The notes beneath the pieces are model-generated. The model saw only the letters and a list, made by a program, of their open reading frames with translations, did no database searches and was not told the DNA's origin. Source: Rathayibacter caricis DSM 15933 (GTDB lineage Bacteria > Actinomycetota > Actinomycetes > Actinomycetales > Microbacteriaceae). Taken from it: a stretch of 64,000 bases of DNA. The DNA lies in assembly GCF_003044275.1 (NCBI RefSeq), contig NZ_PZPL01000001.1, positions 558,001 to 622,000 on the forward strand, read 5' to 3'. A program made the translations under genes and the position numbers. This document shows, one piece after another, positions 53,147-61,194 of this stretch (position 1 is its first letter; the number at the start of each line of letters is the position of its first letter).

Positions 53147-53542
53147 ATGCCGGCACGCGACGAGATCCCGTCGACCATCGAACGCTCCGAGAAGCACGCG
53201 CAGGACCTCTGGTCGGCGGCGCACGACTCCGCCGTCGAGAGCTACGGAGAAGGCGAGCGCGCGCACCGCACCGCCTTCGCCGCGCTCAAGCACGAGTACG
53301 AGAAGGTCGGCGACCACTGGGAGCGCAAGGACGAGAACGGCCCGTCCGACTCGCGCGCCGCCGAGCGCGGCACCGACGGCGGCGGCGAGACGGCGGGCGG
53401 AGTCGACGCGAACGCCTCGAAGGCGCACCTGCTCGACCTCGCCAAGCGCCTCGAGATCTCGGGCCGCTCGCGCATGACGAAGGACGAGCTCGTCGAGGCC
53501 CTGCAGAAGGAGAACGCCCGCCAGACCCGCAAGGCCCGCTGA
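53147..53542 (+). CDS. ChaB/Rho-N-terminal domain protein
   Basis: 131 residues. Residues ~1-65 (DEIPSTIERSEKHAQDLWSAAHDSA and AFAALKHEYEKVGDHW) form a ChaB fold, once linked to cation-transport regulation. A disordered Gly/Glu spacer follows, and residues ~95-131 (KAHLLDLAKRLEISGRSRMTKDELVEAL) are a SAP-like Rho N-terminal domain that may bind nucleic acid. The combination is common in Actinobacteria; its role is unknown and probably stress-related. The ATG is preceded by AGAGGGAGG. Confidence 0.88.
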   Translation: MPARDEIPSTIERSEKHAQDLWSAAHDSAVESYGEGERAHRTAFAALKHEYEKVGDHWERKDENGPSDSRAAERGTDGGGETAGGVDANASKAHLLDLAKRLEISGRSRMTKDELVEALQKENARQTRKAR

Positions 53543-53546
53543 CCCC

Positions 53547-53709
53547 CTGCTGGTCGAGTAGCCGCGCAGCGGCGTATCGAGACCCGACACCGCCCGGACA
53601 CGGGGATCTCGATACGCCCGCTCCGCATCCCCTGCTGGTCGAGTAGCCGCCGCAGGCGGCGTATCGAGACCCCCGTCACCAGAAGGCCGGATCCCGATAC
53701 GCCCCGCCC
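53547..53709. repeat. Family A palindromic repeats, two complete and two truncated units
   Basis: Forward units lie at 53547-53585 (stem GCCGC/GCGGC) and 53632-53672 (stem lengthened to GCCGCC/GGCGGC). A reverse unit at 53603-53626 is cut off after CTCCGC, and a degenerate fragment (GGATCCCGATACGCCC) lies at 53688-53703, just before the end of the next gene. Confidence 0.85.
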
Positions 53710-53710
53710 G

Positions 53711-54835
53711 TCACCGCAGCAGCACCGGCCCCGCCCCGATCGCGACGCGGAACAGCGCGTACGGGTAGGCGCGCAGGTCCACTCCGCCCTGGTAGTCGGC
53801 CTGCCGGTGCAGCTGGTTCGCCGTGAAGTAGAGGTGCTCGTCCGTCGCGACCGACATCGTGTCGGGCCACAGCATCCGCTCGTCGTGGACCAGCGTCTCG
53901 AGCACGCCGTCGGTGCGGCGGCGCAGGATCGCGTTGTGCTCGTAGTCGGTGGCGTAGAAGCGCCCGAGCGCGTCGGTCTCGAGCCCGTCCGATCCGCCGC
54001 CCTTGTCGCCCTCGTCGACGACCGTGGCCGCGACCTCCTCGTCCGGAAGCGCGCGGTCCACGAGCGCCGCCGTCGACACGCTCCACCAGCGCCGGGAGAC
54101 GAGCGGGCAGTACCAGAGCCGCTCGCCGTCGGCCGAGATCGCGATGCCGTCGGCGCCCATGGTCACGGGCTGCGGATCGCCGTCCTCCGGCCGCTTCATC
54201 AGCACGCGCCCCTCCGCCACCGGCACCATCTTTGGCGGCGTGAGCGCCTTCGTCGACGGGTGCTCGTGCAGCCGGCGCCACGCCTCGCCCGACTCGAGGT
54301 CCACCACGATCAGCCCGTTGGGCCCGGAGTCCGCGGAGTCGGTGATGTACGCGACTCCCCGGCGCAGATCGAAGCGCACGTCGTTGAGGTAGGTCGTCGG
54401 CAGTGCCACATCGGGCTCGAACACGATCACCTTCTCGACCGTGTCGGTGGCGAGGTCGACGCAGACGAGCTTCGGTCCACCGCGCTCCGTCGGCTGGAAC
54501 AGCGGGCTGCCGGTGTCGAGGATCCACAGCCGGTCGGCCGGATCGACGACGATGCTCTGCACCGAGACGAGCGCGTTCTCGTCGTGGTCGCTCGCGGGGC
54601 TGTTCCACTCCTCGCTCGGGAACGGCACCGCCACTCCGTCGCGCAGCTCGACGACCGTCGCCGGCACCTCGTCGCCCCACTTCGGGAAGTTCACGAAGAT
54701 CCGCCCGGTGTGCGAGACGCTGACCCCGGTGGGCATCGGCCCGCTCTCGAACGCGTGCACCAGCTCGAGCTCGCCGACCGGCTCGTCGACCGGTCTGGTC
54801 TCGCGCCCGGCGTCGTGCTGTCCCCAGAAACCCAT
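53711..54835 (-). CDS. Major royal jelly / yellow-family beta-propeller protein
   Basis: 374 residues without a signal peptide. PMPTGVSVSHTGRIFVNFPKWGD, SVQSIVVDPADRLWILDTG, TTYLNDVRFDLRRGVAYITDSADSG and MLWPDTMSVATDEHLYFTANQLHRQADY are signatures of the MRJP/yellow family, six-bladed propellers related to SMP-30/gluconolactonases. In bacteria these are often annotated as dopachrome-tautomerase-related or gluconolactonase-like. The natural substrate is unknown. It is encoded 130 bases behind kynureninase on the same strand; cotranscription is possible but not shown. ATG with GGAGGG upstream. Confidence 0.82.
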   Translation of the reverse strand: MGFWGQHDAGRETRPVDEPVGELELVHAFESGPMPTGVSVSHTGRIFVNFPKWGDEVPATVVELRDGVAVPFPSEEWNSPASDHDENALVSVQSIVVDPADRLWILDTGSPLFQPTERGGPKLVCVDLATDTVEKVIVFEPDVALPTTYLNDVRFDLRRGVAYITDSADSGPNGLIVVDLESGEAWRRLHEHPSTKALTPPKMVPVAEGRVLMKRPEDGDPQPVTMGADGIAISADGERLWYCPLVSRRWWSVSTAALVDRALPDEEVAATVVDEGDKGGGSDGLETDALGRFYATDYEHNAILRRRTDGVLETLVHDERMLWPDTMSVATDEHLYFTANQLHRQADYQGGVDLRAYPYALFRVAIGAGPVLLR

Positions 54836-54965
54836 CGGATGCCCTCCTCGCGTCGGCCGCGCGGCTCGCGACCTCCCCTCCGACGCTAGGCACGCGGGGC
54901 GCGGAGCGGGGGCCGCTTGACAGCTCGCGGAGGAGCGAGGCAGCGGGCCGCGCCCGGTGGCGCGC

Positions 54966-56162
54966 TCAGCGCAGCGAGTCCCGCACCGCCGTCAGCCCGA
55001 GCTCCAGCTCGGCGAACGTCGTCGACAGCGGCGACAGACCGATCCGGATGCCGTCCGGGTTCCGGAAGTCCGGGATCACGCCGCTCGCCTGCAGCCGCGG
55101 CACCAGCTCCGCGAACGACTCGTGGTCGATCGTGACGTGCGAGCCCCGGGCGGCGGGGTCGCGCGGAGTCGCCACCCGCACGCCGAGCGGCACGAGCCAC
55201 TCGTCGACGAGCTCCAGCGCGTACGCCGTCATCGCCTCCGACTTCGCGCGGATCGCCGGCATCCCCACCTCGGCGATCAGCGCGATCATGTCCTGCATCG
55301 CGAGCATCCCGGTGATCGGAGGCGTGCCGCTGAGGAAGCGCCTCATCCCCTCGGCCGGACGGTAGCCGGGCCCCATCTCGAACATGTCGGCGACGCCCAT
55401 CCAGCCCTGGATCGGCTGCGTCAACGACTCCTGGTGCCGCTCGGCGACGTACGCCCAGGCCGGCGCGCCGGGCCCGCCGTTGAGGTACTTGTAGGAGCAG
55501 CCCACGGCGAGGTCGGCGCCCCACGCGTCGAGCTCCATCGGCACGGAGCCGACCGAGTGGGAGGCGTCCCACAGCACGAGCGCGCCGGCGTCGTGCGCCT
55601 GCGCGGTGATCGCAGCGGCGTCCGCGAGGAAACCCGAGCGGTAGGCGACGTGGCTGAGCAGCACGAGCGCGGTGCGGTCGCCGAGGACCGGCTCGAGGTC
55701 CTCGGGCCGTACGCCCGCCTGCGGATCGGCCGAGACCCAGCGCAGCGTCGCTCCGGTCTCGGCCGCGATGCCCTCGAGCACATAGCGGTCGGTCGGGAAG
55801 TTGTCGGTGTCGACCACGACCTCGTCGCGGCCGAGGGGCAGCTGGTGCGCGAGCGCGGCGCGAGCGAGCTTGTAGAGCAGCACGGTGGTGGAGTCGGCGA
55901 CGACGGTCTGCCCGGCCGCCGCTCCGAGCGCCGCGGCGCCGAGCGCGTCGCCGACGGCGAGCGGCATCTCGAGCCAGCTCTCGGACCAGCCGCGGATCAG
56001 GCGACCGCCCCACTCCTCCTCGGCGAAGCGCTGGAGCCGCTCGATGCTGGCGCGCAGCGGCCGCCCGAGCGAGTTGCCGTCGAGGTAGGAGCGCACCTCG
56101 GGGGTGCGGACGAAGAGCTCGGGGTACTGCGCGAGCGGGTCCCGGGCGTCGAGGGGATGCAT
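54966..56162 (-). CDS. kynU: Kynureninase
   Basis: 398 residues, PLP-dependent fold type I. RSYLDGNSLGRPL near the start, DTDNFPTDRYVLEG, LLSHVAYRSGF, the PLP Asp in LVLWDASHSVGS and Lys225 in GCSYKYLNGGPGAPA are kynureninase hallmarks, as is FLSGTPPITGM. It cleaves L-kynurenine or 3-hydroxykynurenine to anthranilate or 3-hydroxyanthranilate plus alanine. No tryptophan dioxygenase, formamidase or kynurenine monooxygenase gene is in the window. The start at 56162 gives the family N-terminus. Confidence 0.93.
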   Translation of the reverse strand: MHPLDARDPLAQYPELFVRTPEVRSYLDGNSLGRPLRASIERLQRFAEEEWGGRLIRGWSESWLEMPLAVGDALGAAALGAAAGQTVVADSTTVLLYKLARAALAHQLPLGRDEVVVDTDNFPTDRYVLEGIAAETGATLRWVSADPQAGVRPEDLEPVLGDRTALVLLSHVAYRSGFLADAAAITAQAHDAGALVLWDASHSVGSVPMELDAWGADLAVGCSYKYLNGGPGAPAWAYVAERHQESLTQPIQGWMGVADMFEMGPGYRPAEGMRRFLSGTPPITGMLAMQDMIALIAEVGMPAIRAKSEAMTAYALELVDEWLVPLGVRVATPRDPAARGSHVTIDHESFAELVPRLQASGVIPDFRNPDGIRIGLSPLSTTFAELELGLTAVRDSLR

Positions 56163-56227
56163 GCCCTCACCCTACGGTCGCGGTGGCGCCTCTTCCGGGG
56201 GTGGACGGCGGCGGCTCCTCGCTGCCC

Positions 56228-56438
56228 ACTCCTCGAAACTCGTCGTACTCGAGCCCGAGTACGACAACTCCTGCGGACTCGAACCCCTCCGATCCCGTGC
56301 CGTGCCGGCGCTGCCGCCGACTCCTCGGAAGTCGTCGTACTCGACCCCGAGTACGACCATTCCTGCGGACTCGAGCTCCTACCCTCCCGCTCTGCCGGTA
56401 GTTGCGGGAAGGGCGAGCCGTTACCGCAACTTCCGCGG
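56228..56438. repeat. Family B palindromes, two copies plus a variant
   Basis: Copies at 56228-56281 and 56319-56373 share GTCGTCGTACTCGA and CGAGTACGAC arms with drifted flanks (AAACTC, CCATTCC). A third palindrome at 56393-56438 has unrelated AGTTGCGG/CCGCAACT arms but the same CTTCCGCGG end. They lie in the 508-base spacer between kynU and the GH13 gene. Nothing else was seen in 56163-56572. Confidence 0.82.
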
Positions 56439-56572
56439 AAGCACGGCGGCTCCGCCCGCGCTCGCCCCGCACCGCCCCCGCAACCCTGAGAAATCAACGA
56501 GCAGACGCCGATCCGCCCCGCACCTACCGTCGAGACAGGACGACCCTCGCCCCCGATCCCCGGAGCCGCCCC

Positions 56573-56674
56573 ATGCCCGCAACGCCCACCGGACTCGCGC
56601 ACGAGCCGCGCGTCCTCCGCTCCGCACCCGCCCTCGCCCGCCGCTCCGACGACATCCAGGAGCACTCCGCATGA
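56573..56674 (+). CDS. Possible 33-residue upstream peptide coupled to the GH13 gene
   Basis: The ATG at 56573 has CGGAGCC upstream. The 33 codons end in an ATGA overlap with the GH13 start. The peptide (MPATPTGLAHEPRVLRSAP and on) has no recognised family. The overlap and ribosome site suggest translational coupling, but the codon use is unremarkable and it may be chance. Confidence 0.35.
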   Translation: MPATPTGLAHEPRVLRSAPALARRSDDIQEHSA

Positions 56675-58320
56675 GGCTGACCGACACCAGCGACCTGTGG
56701 TGGCGCTCCGCCGTCTACTACAACCTCGACGTGAAGACCTTCATGGACTGGAACGACGACGGCGTCGGCGACCTCGAGGGCCTCGCGCACCGGATCGACT
56801 ACCTCGCCGAGCTCGGCGTCAGCTGCCTCTGGCTCGCCCCGTTCTACCGCTCGCCCGGCAAGGACAACGGCTACGACATCAGCGACTTCTTCGGAGTGGA
56901 CGAGCGCTACGGCCACCACGGCGACGTGGTCGAGGTGATCCGGACTGCCCACGACCGCGGCATGCGCGTGATCATCGACCTGGTCGTGAACCACACGTCC
57001 GACCAGCACCCGTGGTTCCAGGCCGCGCGCTCCTCCCCCGACAGCCCGTACCGCGACTACTACGTCTGGCGCGACGAGGTGCCGGCCGACCAGCCCGCGA
57101 ACGTGTTCCCCGACGTGGAGGACGGCGTCTGGTCCTTCGACGGCGAGGCCGGCCAGTACTACCTGCACAACTTCTACCGGCACCAGCCCGACCTCAACAC
57201 TGACAATCCTGCGGTGCGCGACGAGATCGCGAAGCTGGTCGGATTCTGGCTGCAGCTCGGAGTCGACGGCTTCCGCGTCGACGCGGTCCCGTTCCTGATC
57301 GAGCCGGGCGCGCACGACGAGCACGAGTGGCTGCGGCTGCTGCGCCGCTTCGTCTCGCGCCGCTCGGGCGAGGCGATGATGCTCGGAGAGGTCAATGTGA
57401 GCCGCGACCAGCAGCTCGCCTTCTTCGGCGGGGCCGACGCCGACGAGCTCTCGATGCAGTTCGACTTCATCGGCAACCAGCGCCTCTACCTGGCGCTCGC
57501 CCGCGGCGACTCGACACCGCTGGCGGAGGCGATCGCGAGCCGTCCCGAGATCTCGATCGGCAGCCAGTGGGCCAACTTCGCCCGCAACCACGACGAGCTG
57601 ACCCTCGACCAGCTCGAGGACTCCGAGCGCGACGAGGTCTTCGCGGCGTTCGCTCCGGACGAGGCGCAGCGGATCCACGGACGCGGCATCGTCCGCCGCC
57701 TGCCGCCGATGCTGGGCGGCGATCCCCGCCGCCTCCACATGGTCTACAGCCTGCTGTTCTCGCTCCCCGGCGCCCCGGTGCTCTACTACGGCGAGGAGAT
57801 CGGCATGGGCGAGAACCCGTCGATCCCGGGACGCGGCGCCGTGCGGACGCCGATGCAGTGGAGCTCGGCCGCGAACGGCGGCTTCTCGCGCGCGGACGCG
57901 TCCGCACTGATCGCGCCCGTCACGGGGGACGGCTTCAGCCCCGAGCACGTGAATGCCGCCGACCAGCTCAAGTCCCCGGAGTCGCTGCTCGCGCACCTGA
58001 AGGGCCTCGCGTGGCTCTACCGCCGCTCCCCCGAGATCGGCTGGGGCGAGTACACGCACCTCCCCGCCGACGAGTCGTGCGTCTTCGCGCACCGCATGTC
58101 GGCGTCGACCGGGACGACCGTGGCTGTGCACAACTTCGCCTCGAGCCCGCGGACTGCGGCGCTGACCGTGCCCGACGTGGAGCCGGGCGCGCGCCTCGTC
58201 GACTCGCTGAGCTCGGAGGAGTACCCGGTCGGCGACGACGGCGCGGTGTCGATCCCGATCGACGGCTACGGCGGCCGCTGGTTCCGCCTGCTGTCGTCCG
58301 GCTCCCGCCGCCTCGTCTGA
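56671..58320 (+). CDS. GH13 alpha-glucosidase / trehalose-synthase-like enzyme
   Basis: 549 residues. The GH13 barrel motifs are complete: DLVVNH (~103-108), GFRVDAVPF with nucleophile Asp204, LGEVNV with acid/base Glu240, and FARNHDEL with Asp308. The N-terminus (WWRSAVYYNLDVKTFMDWNDDGVGDLEGL) and YYLHNFYRHQPDLN resemble trehalose synthases (maltose alpha-glucosyltransferases) and their close hydrolase relatives. The C-terminal ~75 residues form the beta-sandwich domain. There is no signal peptide, so it acts in the cytoplasm. Specificity (trehalose synthase or alpha-glucosidase) cannot be settled. AGGAG precedes the ATG by 10 bases. Confidence 0.87.
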   Translation: MRLTDTSDLWWRSAVYYNLDVKTFMDWNDDGVGDLEGLAHRIDYLAELGVSCLWLAPFYRSPGKDNGYDISDFFGVDERYGHHGDVVEVIRTAHDRGMRVIIDLVVNHTSDQHPWFQAARSSPDSPYRDYYVWRDEVPADQPANVFPDVEDGVWSFDGEAGQYYLHNFYRHQPDLNTDNPAVRDEIAKLVGFWLQLGVDGFRVDAVPFLIEPGAHDEHEWLRLLRRFVSRRSGEAMMLGEVNVSRDQQLAFFGGADADELSMQFDFIGNQRLYLALARGDSTPLAEAIASRPEISIGSQWANFARNHDELTLDQLEDSERDEVFAAFAPDEAQRIHGRGIVRRLPPMLGGDPRRLHMVYSLLFSLPGAPVLYYGEEIGMGENPSIPGRGAVRTPMQWSSAANGGFSRADASALIAPVTGDGFSPEHVNAADQLKSPESLLAHLKGLAWLYRRSPEIGWGEYTHLPADESCVFAHRMSASTGTTVAVHNFASSPRTAALTVPDVEPGARLVDSLSSEEYPVGDDGAVSIPIDGYGGRWFRLLSSGSRRLV

Positions 58321-58344
58321 CGCGGTCGCCGCGCTCCGAGCGCC

Positions 58345-58584
58345 GACTCCGCGAGAGTCGTCGTACTCGTGCCCCCGTACGACGACTCCTGCGCACTCGG
58401 CGGCGGTGCTCGCCGCGTCGGAAGCCACCCGGGCGCGACTCCGCAGGAGTTGTCGTACTCGAGGCCCAGTACGACGACTTCCGCGTACTCGGCGCGGTGC
58501 TCGGCGCGCCTGAACCCACCCGGCCGGCGACTCCGCAGAAGTCGTCGTACTCGAACATCCAGTACGACAACTTCTGCGGACTCG
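58345..58584. repeat. Family B palindromes, three copies
   Basis: Copies at 58345-58399, 58437-58491 and 58529-58584 are spaced by exactly 92 bases from start to start. Each has GTCGTCGTACTCG-type arms, a short variable loop and GACTCCGC.../...GCGGACTCG ends. Paired changes such as CGCAGAAG/CTTCTGCG keep the stem. They fill the spacer between the GH13 and CNNM genes. Confidence 0.88.
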
Positions 58585-58677
58585 AAGGGAGTCCTGCAGA
58601 CGCGGGGGTCCGACCGCCCCGCATCCGCCTGAGAGTCCGCGAGGCGTTCTCACGGGAGACGTCCCTACTGTTGCTCC

Positions 58678-60012
58678 GTGGATCTCGACACCCTCCTCAA
58701 CATCGGCCTCGTCGTCCTGTTCGTGCTGATCGGAGGAGTGTTCGCCGGCACCGAGATGGCGATCGTCAGCCTCCGCGAGAGCCAGGTCCGCGCCATCGAG
58801 GCGCAGGGCGAGCGCGGGGCCCGCATCGCGACCCTCGTGCGGAACCCCAACACGTTCCTCTCGGCCGTCCAGATCGGCGTCACGCTCGCCGGCTTCTTCT
58901 CCTCCGCCTACGGAGCGTCGACGATCGCGCCCGACCTCGCCCCTCCGCTCGAGGCGCTGGGCCTGTCGGCCGGAGTCGCCTCGACGGTCGCGTTCATCGG
59001 CCTCACGCTGGTCATCGCCTACCTCTCGCTCGTGCTCGGCGAGCTGGTGCCCAAGCGACTCGCCATGCAGAAGTCGGTCGCCTTCACCAAGGTCCTGGCA
59101 CCGCCGCTCAACGGGTTCGCGCGCCTGATGCGCCCCGTGATCTGGCTGCTCTCGGTCTCGACCGACGGAGTCGTGCGCCTGCTCGGCGCCGACCCGCGCG
59201 AGAAGGGCGAGAGCGTCTCGGCCGACGAGGTGCGCGACATGATCTCGAGCAACACCGAGATCCACGAGGACAGCCGGCGCCTGCTCACCGACATCTTCCG
59301 CGCCGACGACCGCCGCGTCGCCGAGGTGATGCGTCCGCGCCCGGACGTCGACTTCCTCCGCGGGGAGCTGCCGCTCGAGGAGGGGTACCGCGCGGTCCTC
59401 GACCAGCCGCACTCGCGCTACCCCGTCGTGGGCGAGAACCGCGACGACGTGCTCGGCTTCGTGCACGTGCGCGACCTCATGGCGGCGTTCCCGGAGGCGG
59501 GCGAGCCCGGCACCGCGAGCAGCGTCTCGGACATCACCCGCCCGATCCTCGCCGTGCCCGGCTCGACGAAGGTGCTCGCCGCGCTCCGCACGATGCGGCA
59601 GGACGGCCACCAGATCGCCGTCGTCGTCGACGAGTACGGCGGAACCGACGGCATCATCACGCTCGAGGACCTGCTCGAGGAGCTGGTCGGCGAGATCTAC
59701 GACGAGTACGACGGCGCCCGGCAGGACGTCGACGCGAAGGCGGCCGAGCAGCTGCAGGACGTCGACGGCGGCATGATCCTCGAGGACCTCGAGGAGCTGC
59801 TCGGAGTGGAGCTGCCCGACGGCCCGTACGAGACCGTGGGCGGATACATCCTCGACCGCATCGGCCGGGTGGCCGTGGTCGGCGACTCGATCGTCGTCGG
59901 CGAGTACGTCCTCCGCGTCGCCGAGACGGATCGCTACCGCATCTCGCGCGTGACCCTCACCCCGCAGCCGGCCTCGTCGAGCCCCGCGGAGCCGGCCGAG
60001 CCGTCCGTCTAG
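58678..60012 (+). CDS. CNNM/CBS-domain membrane protein (hemolysin C / CorC-like)
   Basis: 444 residues. A CNNM transmembrane domain (~1-190) has GGVFAGTEMAIVSLRESQVRAIEA, FLSAVQIGVTLAGFFSSAYGA and LVLGELVPKRLAMQ. Two CBS domains (~205-330; VAEVMRPRPDVDFL, HQIAVVVDEYGGTDGIITLEDLLEELVGEI) and a CorC_HlyC domain (~350-430) follow. Members handle magnesium or cobalt homeostasis; the hemolysin name is historical. GTG start at 58678. Confidence 0.93.
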   Translation: MDLDTLLNIGLVVLFVLIGGVFAGTEMAIVSLRESQVRAIEAQGERGARIATLVRNPNTFLSAVQIGVTLAGFFSSAYGASTIAPDLAPPLEALGLSAGVASTVAFIGLTLVIAYLSLVLGELVPKRLAMQKSVAFTKVLAPPLNGFARLMRPVIWLLSVSTDGVVRLLGADPREKGESVSADEVRDMISSNTEIHEDSRRLLTDIFRADDRRVAEVMRPRPDVDFLRGELPLEEGYRAVLDQPHSRYPVVGENRDDVLGFVHVRDLMAAFPEAGEPGTASSVSDITRPILAVPGSTKVLAALRTMRQDGHQIAVVVDEYGGTDGIITLEDLLEELVGEIYDEYDGARQDVDAKAAEQLQDVDGGMILEDLEELLGVELPDGPYETVGGYILDRIGRVAVVGDSIVVGEYVLRVAETDRYRISRVTLTPQPASSSPAEPAEPSV

Positions 60013-60061
60013 CCCCGGCTCCCCGGCAACGGCGGCGACCCGGGCGGTCGTCCCGCGCGTC

Positions 60062-60943
60062 TCACGGCAGCCGCGTCTCCACCCACCGCGTCGCCGGAAG
60101 CCCCCGCGCTCCCGGCCGCGCGACCCACAGCCCGCCCGCGAACGGATGCGCCGCCCGCTCGTCGGCCGAGAGGTCGCGCGACGCCGACGTGATCACCGCC
60201 ACGTCGAGCCCCTCGCCCGCGAAGGCGATGCTCGAGCAGTGCGGCGCGTCGATCCGCACGCCCTCGCCCTCGACGAGGCGCCCCTCGGAGTCGTAGACGC
60301 GCACGCCGGAGCCGCCCCAGATCGAGACCCACAGACGACCGTCGGCGTCGACGGTCATCCCGTCGGCGAAGACCCCCTCCTCGAGTTCCACGAACGTCTC
60401 GCGCGCGCCGTGCGACCCGTCGAAGTAGGGCCGTCGGAAGATGACGCCCGACTCGGTGTCGATCGAGTACATCACCGCACCGTCGGGAGACCAGCCGAGC
60501 CCGTTCGAGAGCCGCAGGTCGTGGTCGAGCACGGTCACCGAGCCGTCGTGCTCGAGGCGGAGCAGCACGTCGTCGCCCACGGACTCGCCGAGGGTGAGCG
60601 AGCCGACCACGAGCCGTCCCTGCGGGTCGATGGAGCCGTCGTTGAAGCGGTGCCCCTCGGGCAGCAGCTCCGAGCCGGTCGTCAGCGACCCGTCGACCTC
60701 GAGGATCGCGAGCCGTCGAGTCAGGGCGACGAGCACCCTCCCGTCGCCGATCGGCAGCGCGCAGCCCACCTGCTCGCCGACGTCCGACCGCGAGACCGCG
60801 CCGAGCCCCTCGGGAACGAGCGGAGCGGACAGCACCGCCCCCGCCTCGATGTCGACCCAGGTGAGGCGGCCGGTCGAGGCGTCCCAGACGGGGCCTTCGC
60901 TGAGGACGTTGGAGGGGGTGCCCGCGGGCGTCGCGTCGATCAT
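60062..60943 (-). CDS. SMP-30/gluconolactonase family lactonase
   Basis: 293 residues, six-bladed propeller. SEGPVWDASTGRLTWVDIEAG holds the metal-binding Glu, FNDGSIDPQGRLVVGS the Asn, LSNGLGWSPDGAVMYSIDT another Asn, and FADGMTVDADGRLWVSIWGG the metal Asp. These give a divalent-cation sugar lactonase that opens aldonolactones. It is divergent from the MFS transporter, which may import the sugar. ATG at 60943. Confidence 0.9.
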   Translation of the reverse strand: MIDATPAGTPSNVLSEGPVWDASTGRLTWVDIEAGAVLSAPLVPEGLGAVSRSDVGEQVGCALPIGDGRVLVALTRRLAILEVDGSLTTGSELLPEGHRFNDGSIDPQGRLVVGSLTLGESVGDDVLLRLEHDGSVTVLDHDLRLSNGLGWSPDGAVMYSIDTESGVIFRRPYFDGSHGARETFVELEEGVFADGMTVDADGRLWVSIWGGSGVRVYDSEGRLVEGEGVRIDAPHCSSIAFAGEGLDVAVITSASRDLSADERAAHPFAGGLWVARPGARGLPATRWVETRLP

Positions 60944-61097
60944 GGACTCAACCTAGCCAAGGCGCCCGGGCACCGTCCCGGGGGTGGACGCCGCCGGGGA
61001 GAACGCGGTGGAACCCCGGCTGTGGAGGAGCCGACTCGAGCGCGACCGCGACCCGAAACGGACAGTTCTACACCCTCCGCACCCCACTCCGATAGCC

Positions 61098-61141
61098 CGA
61101 CGATACGAATTCCCGCGCGGGTCTATCGTCGTGTCTCGCCG
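61098..61141. promoter_or_regulatory. Inverted repeat in the lactonase/MFS divergent spacer
   Basis: CGACGATA (61098-61105) and TATCGTCG (61134-61141) flank a 28-base spacer with CCGCGCGG at its centre, 54-97 bases upstream of the MFS start. Possible operator or promoter structure; no local regulator is present. Confidence 0.35.
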
Positions 61142-61194
61142 CGACCGGAGGGGCCTCCCGCAGAACGAACCGGGGCGACAGGAAGGCGTGCGCC

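Noticed and set aside
56524..59610. 1028-codon minus-strand open frame across the GH13 and CNNM genes
   Set aside because: It covers two convincing plus-strand genes and the repeat spacer between them. The composition is that of an antisense shadow (His/Arg/Glu-rich, no domain).
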